A stretch of 64,000 bases of DNA from Hyphodiscus hymeniophilus. Taxonomy: Eukaryota; Ascomycota; Leotiomycetes; Helotiales; Hyphodiscaceae. The first letter of the stretch is position 1; every line of letters starts with the position of its first letter. A program made the position numbers and the translations under genes. The stretch lies in assembly GCA_016508695.1 (NCBI GenBank), contig VNKQ01000005.1, positions 1,674,001 to 1,738,000 of the forward strand. Reading direction: 5' to 3'. Below are positions 55,890-64,000 of the stretch, one piece after another. The notes under the pieces were generated by a model. The model worked only from the letters and a program-made list of their open reading frames with translations. It did no database searches and was not told the origin of the DNA.

Positions 55890-57662
55890 ATGCAGAAAGG
55901 CGCCGGGGCCATTCCCAGAGCCTCCAACAGTGAGAACACCCTGGAAAGCAGACTCAACGAACACTCAGATTACGACCTCATCGGAGAGACCTACCAGGTA
56001 CTCAATACCGCAATCCTTCAAAATCCTCTGATCACGCCTTTCATCCCTGCCAATGTCGATGCCTATGCCTCCCGAATCAAATTCACTGGCCACAGATCAC
56101 CTGCAATTCCTGTCCCATGGCGCTTCGCCGAGAGTATCGGCGCACTCAAAGGACTGGAAGCAATCATGACTGGCAATCTTCTGACACAGAAATACTCTCT
56201 ACCACCTCAAAGAGTCGAGATAAACGTCGATCATGCACAGCTCTTTATAATGTCTGGCTGGCTGACAAGCATCATGGTCGACGGCGTTCCAGTCAAAGCC
56301 ACAAGTCGGGACGATGAGATGACAAAGGTATTCCCTACTTACGATGTTCATGGTGCCTTAGCAAGTCCCTACCGTATGTGCATAACAAACATATACCGCA
56401 CCAAGGACTCCAGCTACTTCCATGTCCACGGCTCCATGAATCCTAACATCCTGCTGAAAGCTCTCTATATGCCTTCCGAAGCCGAGGGTGACTTTCAAGA
56501 ATCATCCACCCTGTATCAGGACAGGATATCGGAATACACAGCCGCAGAACTCGACTCCCTTGTATCCCAAAGGACAAGACAAGCAGGTACAATCTGCAAC
56601 ACCGTCTCCGAGTATAAAACCTCTGCCCAGGGTCTCGCCAACGCGGACACTGGCCTCTGGCAAACACATCATCATACCTCCACCTCCCAGCCACCAGGTT
56701 GGTGGCCCTCCTCCCTATCACCAAAACCCTCACCAGCACGCCCCCTTGCCGGTTTAAAGGTCGTAGACCTTACTCGCGTAATAGCAGCACCTGCCATAAC
56801 GCGTGGTCTAGCAGAGCTCGGCGCAAGCATCATGCGTATAACCTCCCCCCACCTTCCAGATCTAGGGTTCTTGCATCCAGATCTTGCGTGGGGAAAGTGG
56901 AATTGTGCGCTCGACTTCTGTAACAACATTGACTTAGCCAAGGCCAAAGACCTCATCAGAGAAGCTGATGTGGTGGTCTCGGGTTATCGACCAGGTGTAC
57001 TCGATAAATTTGGCTTGGGTGAAGAAGGCATCTTAACATTGACTAGGGATCGGAGAAGGGGCATTGTTTTCGCGCGCGAAAATTGCTATGGCTGGAATGG
57101 TCCTTTGGCATCCCGCAGTGGCTGGCAACAATTGAGTGATGCGTGTGTTGGTATCAGCTATGAATTCGGGCATGCGATGGGTAATGACGAGCCTGTGACG
57201 CCTATCTTTCCAAATAGTGATTATTGTACAGGTATCGTGGGTGTTTGTGGGATTCTCGACGCGTTGGTGAGGATGGGGAAGTTTGGTGGGAGTTATACTG
57301 TGGACCTTGCGCTGGGGTATTATAACCAGTGGCTGGTTGGGAGTGTGGGAACATATCCCCAGTCTGTGTGGCAGAGGGTGTGGGAAAGGACTGGCGGGGA
57401 CGTACTGAGACATCATTCTCAGATGGGGCAGATGGTTCCATTGTACATTGAAAAGTTGGGTAGATCCGCGCCGTATTTGTTTGACGAAGATTTCTTCGAG
57501 AGCAGAGAGGCCAAAGCTGTGGGAGTGCAGATCAGGACTGTGAAACCCATTTTGCGCTGGACAGATGGGCTTGTTCAGCCGGGATTTCAAGTTGGTGTCC
57601 GGAGGAATGGCATGGATAAGGCGAAGTGGCCAGAAGATCTAATGACAGAGTTGTTGGATTAA
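55890..57662 (+). CDS. CaiB/BaiF (family III) CoA-transferase family protein
   Basis: About 590 residues from the ATG at 55890 (MQKGAGAIPRASNSENTLES), apparently intronless. The second half is the canonical family III start: PLAGLKVVDLTRVIAAPAITRG, ELGASIMRITSPHLPDLG, LDFCNNIDLAKAKDLIREAD and VVVSGYRPGVLDKFGLGEEG, including the region where the catalytic Asp normally follows (PNSDYCTGIVGVCGILDALV). The first 290 residues (YASRIKFTGHRSPAIPVPWR, RVEINVDHAQLFIMSGWLTS, FHVHGSMNPNILLKALYM) look like a circularly placed or degenerate partner half, as in other fungal members. Relatives include carnitine-CoA transferase and alpha-methylacyl-CoA racemase, and the substrate here is unknown. The divergent Dal5-type transporter suggests use of an imported carboxylic acid. 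Confidence 0.88.
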   Translation: MQKGAGAIPRASNSENTLESRLNEHSDYDLIGETYQVLNTAILQNPLITPFIPANVDAYASRIKFTGHRSPAIPVPWRFAESIGALKGLEAIMTGNLLTQKYSLPPQRVEINVDHAQLFIMSGWLTSIMVDGVPVKATSRDDEMTKVFPTYDVHGALASPYRMCITNIYRTKDSSYFHVHGSMNPNILLKALYMPSEAEGDFQESSTLYQDRISEYTAAELDSLVSQRTRQAGTICNTVSEYKTSAQGLANADTGLWQTHHHTSTSQPPGWWPSSLSPKPSPARPLAGLKVVDLTRVIAAPAITRGLAELGASIMRITSPHLPDLGFLHPDLAWGKWNCALDFCNNIDLAKAKDLIREADVVVSGYRPGVLDKFGLGEEGILTLTRDRRRGIVFARENCYGWNGPLASRSGWQQLSDACVGISYEFGHAMGNDEPVTPIFPNSDYCTGIVGVCGILDALVRMGKFGGSYTVDLALGYYNQWLVGSVGTYPQSVWQRVWERTGGDVLRHHSQMGQMVPLYIEKLGRSAPYLFDEDFFESREAKAVGVQIRTVKPILRWTDGLVQPGFQVGVRRNGMDKAKWPEDLMTELLD

Positions 57663-57998
57663 ATTTCGATATTTGCCAAGCGAAGTCATCTCCATGTAGC
57701 ACCGTGTGACCCTCAGGCCTGCATAGATTTTCCTCTGCTTACCACTGGGCAGCGGAAGTGACATATCTGCTTGCGCTTGATAGAGAGACAACTGTGTCTC
57801 GTCGCGATAGCATAACTAGACAGTCTTGGATAGTTGCAGCATTCGACGACAACTCGAGCTGTCCCCCTCAAACAAAAAGTCACCAGCACCGTCCGTATGC
57901 TGCAGGAAGGTCTGAATAGACACCTCATAGGAGGCGGGGCCTATTCTCATCAATTTCAAGGCTAATTGGTATTCGAGTAGTTCTTTAGAAGTCTGGCC
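57663..57998. other. Intergenic
   Basis: Nothing recognisable. Confidence 0.5.
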
Positions 57999-60873
57999 AT
58001 GGCTGTCTCGGATTCAGCTTTCAACAGCCATGTGCGGCATGTATCTCAGACGCATTCATCCTTTGATACCCTTGCCGATGAGTTCCTGGACGATAATGCA
58101 GCTGAAGAGATCCTTTCAAGGGAATATTGGAAGAAAATATTCAGGAGCGACACTTATTGCTCTGGTGTTTTGGTTTTTCTGATGTCAAGAGCCTTCGTCA
58201 GCTGATTGCGGGGTCACGCTAGGTGCACGTGCCTTTGACCGCACCGTGTGGAGAAGGCTGTGATGCAAGGTGGAAGGAAAGAAGCGAGGGGAAGGCTTTC
58301 CGTCGTACTTAAAAGTTAGTTACACGGCAAATTTTCCCAAAAATACCAACAACCATTTACAGACGTCTGGGAGAACTTCCAACTCGCAGGCGAGATGGGA
58401 GCACAGAAGATTGGTTTCTGGGGAGGAATGGCACTTTTAATAAGCTCAATTACCGGTCCAGGGTTGACGACGAGTCGGTTCTAACTTCTCTGCTTTGCGA
58501 GCCGCATCTCAATACTAACAGCATGCAGTTCCTTTGCTATTTCAAGAAGCCGGGTGGTTGACGTCAGTATGAATCTTTCACGAAAATCTGAAGACTGCTA
58601 ACAAGTTATGATCTAGTCCAACTCTGGCGTTTCTTCTTTTCGGAGGCATCTCTGCCGTGGTCTCCCTGTTCCTCGTCGAGACAATGTCCACAATCCATGG
58701 CAATGAATCTTTCCAAGCCCGAGTCGAGTACAGCACGGTCGCACATCTATACATGGGAAATAGGATACATGTTTTCATGCAGATACTCTTGTATTGTGCT
58801 TTGCAGAGTGTTAATATTTCCAGTATTATCATTTCGGAACAAGTATGGGAACTTCTGGCAGGAAATAGGGAAACCACCGAGAGCTAATTAGATTGGCAGA
58901 CTATGGACTCCCTACTTATCCGCCTGTTTCACAAAACCTGTGCATTGAGCTTCTCGGAGGGCTGGACCTGTGGTACGAAGGGTATATACCCTTTGCGGTT
59001 GTTACAACTGACGGAAAATTGTAGTCTCTGAGATGAACGGCAGTGGCTCCCCCTTTGATTCGTATATTGTGTTCTCCTTGGGATACATTGTAGGTGGGAA
59101 GAATTCTGTAGGAAGCAGAGGCTGATGTTACTAGATTTCTGCCGCAATGGTTCTTCCTCTTTCTATGATGAGTCTCGTCGAAAATATCAAGTTCCAGCTT
59201 GCATCAGTCGCCGTTCTATTCTTCGTCATTATATCATGGATTGTCGTCTTTGCTCAGCATGGCGTACAAATCCATATTCCCGCCATCGGCAGCAGCCAGA
59301 GTACTCTCATTGGCTTCGTGCTAAATAATTTCGCCTTTGTATGCAGCTGCAGATGTAAGAGTATTATAGCAATGCTGACAATCATCATCTTTCAGATTAC
59401 GACTGTGCCTTCTTTCGTTAACGAAATCTCTCGTAATGTTTCCATTCATAAGACAGTTGCGTATTCGATCATTTTATGTGTGATACTCTATCTCATTGTG
59501 GGTTTGATGGGAGCTGCCAGCTACAAGAGTCCTGGATCTTCTAATATTCTCGCCACATTGGCTGCATCTGACAGGAATATTGTCCTGATTACGATGACCA
59601 ATATTCTATTCCCAGTTGCAGTGCTGGTCACATCCGTCCCAGTCTTTGCTATCGTCATTCGCTATAATCTAGTCAGAGGCGGTTTCTGCTCAAATAGTGA
59701 GTTCGATTTGCCCATTTTCGGGATCTCATGCTGAGTTTGATTAAGGCTGGGCCATTATGTGGGCGAGTATAGTGCCATGGTTTCTGATAATACCATTCCA
59801 GACAAAGGTACTCGTGTCGACTGCCATTTTCGGAGGGACATCGCAGCTTACATTATTCCAGGGATGGCTGATCCTAGTCATGAATTGGTCGTCATTGATT
59901 TTTGGTTCTTCTACAAATTTCATCATTCCACTGGTTCTTTACATCTCGTCGAAGACTTATTCGGCCAGTACTGTCGATACAACAGGTGCATAAACCCAAT
60001 CTCATTGGTTGACATTGCCACATTGGCTGATAATTGTTAGGCGGCGATCTATTTGTGCTACATCGTGAAGATTCATCTGCCTCGTCGCGCCGGAGATCTC
60101 TCCACGATGTAGTCAGAAGTCTAGATAACCCACTTGGAGTAATTATTCCCAGTGTAGAAAGCGGCCCCCAGTCCACCTATCATATACACACGCCCCCCTC
60201 CTCGTTGTTTCCTCTCCTCCAGCATCAAGGCGCGAAAGCCTAATACGAGAAACAAGCTCTGACAAAACCTCAAATGAACTGGATGTTACAGAGAATCAGC
60301 AACAAGAATTAAGCTCAAATTTGGATCAAAGTGCAATTCCTCTGCGAGTTATCTACTCACCTTCGGTATCAAGAAGTGGCAGCGTTGGACAGTCGAGTCG
60401 CCCATCTATTGTTCTAACATCCGATGACAATAACAATTGTGGAGATGTCCGAGTTCGAACATCCGAAGATGATTCCGCTCTTATTCGATCATTCGAAGCT
60501 CCTATCGCACCCGAGAGCTATGCATATAGAAGAAGCAGAGCTAATTCACATGTATCGAGCGTGGAACCTAGGCTATCAACAGGCAATTATCTCTCCTCAA
60601 GTGCGCGGCGGTCTCCTAGTCCCACTGGAAGATTAGGGTTTGAAGAGTCGGGATCCCGCGATCACATTCATGCGCCTCTTGTCTTTGTAGCATTTCCACA
60701 TGGGAAATGGGTCCGACCTATGCTCGTTGCGAAGATTATTCTGGCTTTCGTCGGCTGTGCTGTGCTTGGCAACTTGATCTATACGTAAGGTCTTCTTACG
60801 TTAATTGTTGAAGCTAGACTGATTTATGATATATAGGATTGTCGAAACCGTGAAGGGTAACAGTCCACTTTGA
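57999..60873 (+). CDS. Amino acid transporter, transmembrane amino acid transporter (AAAP/SLC38-like) family
   Basis: Thirteen exons rebuilt: 57999-58164, 58363-58473, 58529-58562, 58617-58842, 58900-58972, 59025-59089, 59135-59338, 59396-59696, 59746-59807, 59862-59985, 60041-60151, 60223-60784 and 60837-60873. They total 2076 bases, 691 residues, all in phase. Key blocks are ENFQLAGEMGAQKIGFWGGM, SSITGPGLTT, LLFQEAGWLT, YCALQSVNISSIIISEQTMD, AAMVLPLSMMSLVENIKFQL, IHIPAIGSSQSTLIGF, NFAFITTVPSFVNEI, LIVGLMGAASYKSPGSSNIL and WASIVPWFLIIPFQTK. This follows the fungal AAAP layout with about 11 membrane segments. A long Ser-rich cytosolic tail then ends in one more hydrophobic segment (LVAKIILAFVGCAVLGNLIY). 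It is probably vacuolar or plasma-membrane. Exon 1 and its 198-bp intron are the least certain, and the exon 2 donor is GTCGGT. Confidence 0.8.
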
Positions 60874-61322
60874 GTGTGGTCTTTGACGTGGAAGATTCCT
60901 TGTCAAATGGCGATGGAAAAGAAGTCAATATGGGCTCAAACTTTGAGTTCTCAGCTTAACGTGAAATAGATTTTATGATAGATTAATTGTTAGAATCTTA
61001 ATGCTTAATTTTTAATTCGTTTACCATCTACAGTATGCAGCCGTACTTCAGGCCCCTTGGGCGCCCACTTTGTCTTTATCCACACATGTTCCTTTTACCC
61101 CCAGCCAATCGCTCTAAAATTATGCAAATTCAAGATTTTCCCCTATATCTAAATACTGTATCTTCCAAAAACAATTCAATACAGATTCCTTTGAATTAAC
61201 TGCCGTTTGCACTTTTGTACTAGCGCGCCTCGGCTCGGCCCGCTGCGTACTCGTACAGACTCCACCACACGAAGGCTTGAAATTTACAGCTCTTACTTTT
61301 CAACCAGGATGCTAGAGGGAGG
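60874..61322. other. Intergenic, AT-rich 3' side of the amino acid transporter
   Basis: AT-rich from 60960 to 61020. No gene seen. Confidence 0.5.
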
Positions 61323-62666
61323 ATGTCCAGGAGGGGAATCGCCACCAGAGACACAGACAAATCCATATGGCTGAATCTCCACGAAGACGTTTTCCGCCAG
61401 CATCTCGTCAACCTGGAGAAAAGAACCAACGCAGTCCCACTCGCCCCTTTTGCCTTGAATTCGGCAGACTGGCTCACGACCTCTCTATATGCTTCCAGTA
61501 CCTCGTACACACTGACCCTTGAGATCGAGCAGCAACTCGCTGATGATTTCGCCTGCCTGGCAGCCGTCGAAGAAGGTGCTCAAAGCGTCGCGGCTGTCTG
61601 TATCGAAGAGCGCTTGCAAATACCGAGGCTCGCCTTGCGATTTGCTGCGCTGGATCTTTCACTCAACGATGTCGTTAAGAGTGCATTACAGGATGTTTCT
61701 GCTATTTTATCACGAGCGGCTACTATAAGCTCACCTTGCGGCTCGGAAGATAGCGATGAGATATTCCAGGAAGTCATTCGATTGCATTTCCGTCGTCTCC
61801 TGGCACGTCTCCGCTCCTGCAAGTGGGAAAAGCCAAAATATCTATCCAAAAGTCACAAAAAGCCTCTTTGGCAGGATTTTGAGAATCTTATTCATCGTAC
61901 ACAATTCGCTTACGCCAAGAAGGAGAGAGCAGCGAAAGAATTGGCGCAAACACTCTTGAGCGACCTGGCCACAGTTTATGAAGCCTTCGAATCGGCATCA
62001 GAAGATGCAATCACCGAAATGGAACAACTTGTGAGGGCAAGCTATACTTTCTCCTCAACGCCAGCTATTCAAGACTATTTGCTACGTCTGGAAAGCACTA
62101 TGGGCTCGAAGCCTACACCCCAAGTTGCAGCTGCAATCAAATCTCTTCGACAGATTCAAAAAGTCGCTGCATATCGCCGGATAAGCATCTCCTTAGTCAA
62201 GATTGCCAGAGACCATCCTCAATTATTTGAGGGCGGAATAGTAATGGAGTACTTGACGCCTTATCAAAGTGTCCCAGCAACGATTGGATACGAAGAATGG
62301 GCGACGACTTGCCATGTCCACGCCGAAGTTCAATTGGCTACGCATTACGATCTGATGTCGCAGCAGAAACAAGACCATTTCGTCAGACCTAGGACAATCG
62401 GCATATCCAAATCGCTCTGCTATCTCTGCTACCATTTCCTACGAGCTCACAACAGCTTCTTTCCCTCGAGGACTCATGGAAGGTTGTATGACCAATGGAC
62501 CTTGCCCGACTTGGCCGACTTCGATGACGATGCCGCGAGCCGATATCGTGATATCCTGAAGTGTATCGACGAGGAAGTGGTGAGGCATACGGAGGAAGAA
62601 CCTGAGCTCTGGAGGATAGAGCCGATGACTAGCATTGACGTGTACAGTACTTCAGTAGTAGGATAG
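61323..62666 (+). CDS. OTT_1508-like putative nucleic acid/nucleotide deaminase, fungal type
   Basis: Intronless 447-residue protein starting MSRRGIATRDTDKSIWLNLH. Residues 20-300 are helical with no clear domain. From about 320 comes the deaminase signature: CHVHAEVQLATHYDLM, with His333-Ala-Glu335 (zinc ligand and proton shuttle), then RTIGISKSLCYLCYHFL, with Cys366-x2-Cys369 completing the zinc site, and RAHNSFFPSRTHGRLYDQWT. This HAE...CxxC spacing is what defines the OTT_1508-like fungal clade of the cytidine-deaminase-like superfamily. Substrate and role are not established for the family; many sit in expanded, rapidly evolving fungal gene sets. All catalytic residues are present, so the protein should be active. 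It does not overlap any neighbour. Confidence 0.85.
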   Translation: MSRRGIATRDTDKSIWLNLHEDVFRQHLVNLEKRTNAVPLAPFALNSADWLTTSLYASSTSYTLTLEIEQQLADDFACLAAVEEGAQSVAAVCIEERLQIPRLALRFAALDLSLNDVVKSALQDVSAILSRAATISSPCGSEDSDEIFQEVIRLHFRRLLARLRSCKWEKPKYLSKSHKKPLWQDFENLIHRTQFAYAKKERAAKELAQTLLSDLATVYEAFESASEDAITEMEQLVRASYTFSSTPAIQDYLLRLESTMGSKPTPQVAAAIKSLRQIQKVAAYRRISISLVKIARDHPQLFEGGIVMEYLTPYQSVPATIGYEEWATTCHVHAEVQLATHYDLMSQQKQDHFVRPRTIGISKSLCYLCYHFLRAHNSFFPSRTHGRLYDQWTLPDLADFDDDAASRYRDILKCIDEEVVRHTEEEPELWRIEPMTSIDVYSTSVVG

Positions 62667-64000
62667 AATTCACGTCGTCAAGGCTTCGCGATCAAGTCAA
62701 AACATCTCGTTATCTATACTCTTTAAATGTTCGTTTGTAGAACTCTCCGAGTTCCGGTTCCGTCTATATCGCCATTGAAACCGTTTTACGGTATGTGCCC
62801 TTGGGAGCCACACTGAAGACAATGAATAAAGACATTCAAGCCAGAGGCACAATACGCAACGATTTGAGACGACTCAGCACTCGCCTGTGTGAATATTGCT
62901 CGGTTTGGACGTGAACATCGCAGAACTGAAGGTGTGTGGGCAGATGACCACCCTGTCGGAAGTAGACATATGAAGATCATCAACATTCGCAGCGAATCAG
63001 TCCTCTAGAGATTCTCAATGCTGGAGTCCTCGAAAGAACAGCCTTCTGCGATCCCACCACGTGAGGCGCTCTTCCGACTCGTCCCGTCTGATCCCCACAC
63101 CGTGTAGTATCGTCCTGGTCCGCCCCGCCATTGACATAAAAAACCACTCAAACCACTCAATCCACTCTTGGACCTACCCTCCCATGCCGTTACTTCCGCC
63201 AGTCGTAATCCCACTCTTGGCTTTCCACAGTGCCATGCAATCACATTCCTGTGATCTCCTTCTCCCTTCTTCACTATCCCTCCTCTCCTTCCCTCCCCTC
63301 ACCACTTCCCCCACAGAAAGCCTCAAGATCCAAAAACCCCGCTCTAAGCCAAGACTCCCAAGAGTTCTTGTTCCAAGACTAGAAACCCAATTAGGTGTTG
63401 GCAGCCTCAACCCCAAGCCGGGAGTCGGCAAGTCGGAATGACCGAAAAACCATCTCCAGAGCTGCAGGCTGCAGCCTTACGGGCCAATCACCCATCGGGC
63501 CATCGAAGGTTCCTTGTGGTGGGTTAATGTGGGGGCAGTTGGGCGAACTGGGACGCTTGGCCGTCCTGGAACCGTGTTCTCAGGGGTTGGTCTGGCATGT
63601 CTGGCATGTCTGCTCGACTAAATGGCTCAAGTCGGAAGGCGGCGCGAATATCGCGCGTCATCCGTTGAGACTCTTGCGCTTTGACTCTTGCGCTTTCCTC
63701 TCATAACGTCGGACTACTGGCACCACTGGGTCGCCCGCCTGCCTCCAGGCGACAGCTTTTCCGCACTGAGGCTTTTTATCTTGGCCTTCTACTCCGCCGT
63801 CGAATGAAGAATGGGAATCGGTGAACAACTCCCCGCATTACCATTTACCAGCTTGGCGTGTTCTTGGAAGTCTCCATCTCTCGTCACTTGATCGACTGGC
63901 TTATCTCTGGGGACTTGTACAAGTACTACGAAGTACAGCATCTAATCTATCTTCCAAGCGACCTCAAACCACAACCCAACTCAACTCAATCAAATCTGGT
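62667..64000. other. Intergenic to the window end
   Basis: No gene seen. Short CT-rich tandem units (CCACTCAAACCACTCAATCC) lie at about 63143-63165. TGTCTGGCATG is repeated in tandem at 63595-63615, and GACTCTTGCGCTTT at 63669-63696. The end may be the promoter of a gene outside the window. Confidence 0.45.

Noticed and set aside
1..64000. tRNA genes, rRNA, CRISPR arrays
   Set aside because: I looked for B-box-like GGTTCRANNCC with a matching A box and for regular repeats and found none; a covariance-model scan would be decisive for tRNAs.

Overview
This window is nuclear DNA from a filamentous ascomycete (Pezizomycotina). The evidence is dense intron-bearing genes with short introns (about 46-200 bp, GTRNGT...YAG, often with a CTRAC-type branch site), HET-domain and Zn2Cys6 proteins, fungal-only families such as the OTT_1508-like deaminase, and a relic of a pogo/Fot1-type transposon. 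The protein flavour suggests Leotiomycetes or a relative, but that is an impression. Gene models below were rebuilt by hand from the reading frames. Exon borders come from splice consensus and frame continuity, and no database search was run.

Layout. 0-1.8 kb: 3' part of an MFS sugar transporter (minus strand, cut by the window edge). 1.8-9.9 kb: gene-poor, with one conserved Ser/Pro-rich protein (6.0-6.6 kb) and a relic of a berberine-bridge-type FAD oxidase. 9.9-13.9 kb: a divergent pair, a mitochondrial ribosomal protein of superoxide-dismutase fold and molybdenum cofactor sulfurase (hxB). 14.2-17.1 kb: a dienelactone hydrolase family enzyme and a secreted protein. 17.6-21 kb: the pogo relic followed by a HET-domain gene. 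21.8-26.6 kb: an MFS sugar transporter facing a Zn2Cys6 regulator. 28.9-32.1 kb: DAHP synthase and cytochrome c1. 32.5-36.7 kb: a long reading region ending in an MBD4-like mismatch DNA glycosylase, with an apparent one-base frameshift. 37.7-45.1 kb: glycogen debranching enzyme and glycerol-3-phosphate dehydrogenase, divergent around a shared 1.3 kb region. 46-48.6 kb: three small minus-strand membrane protein genes of unknown function. 49.4-57.7 kb: a likely catabolic neighbourhood (fungal-type regulator, bZIP factor, Dal5-type organic anion transporter, CaiB/BaiF CoA-transferase). 58-60.9 kb: a 13-exon amino acid transporter. 61.3-62.7 kb: the OTT_1508-like deaminase. The rest to 64 kb is non-coding as far as I can see.

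How the genes fit together. Core metabolism is represented by aromatic amino acid entry (DAHP synthase), respiration (cytochrome c1, mitoribosome), storage carbon and glycerol (debranching enzyme, GPD) and molybdoenzyme activation (hxB). Two accessory blocks look locally coordinated: the sugar transporter with its facing Zn2Cys6 regulator, and the 49-58 kb block. The observations most worth checking are the frameshifted glycosylase locus, the small membrane-protein group (one member is a signal-peptide gene split over two short exons), the pogo relic next to a HET gene, and the GC-AG intron in the hydrolase.
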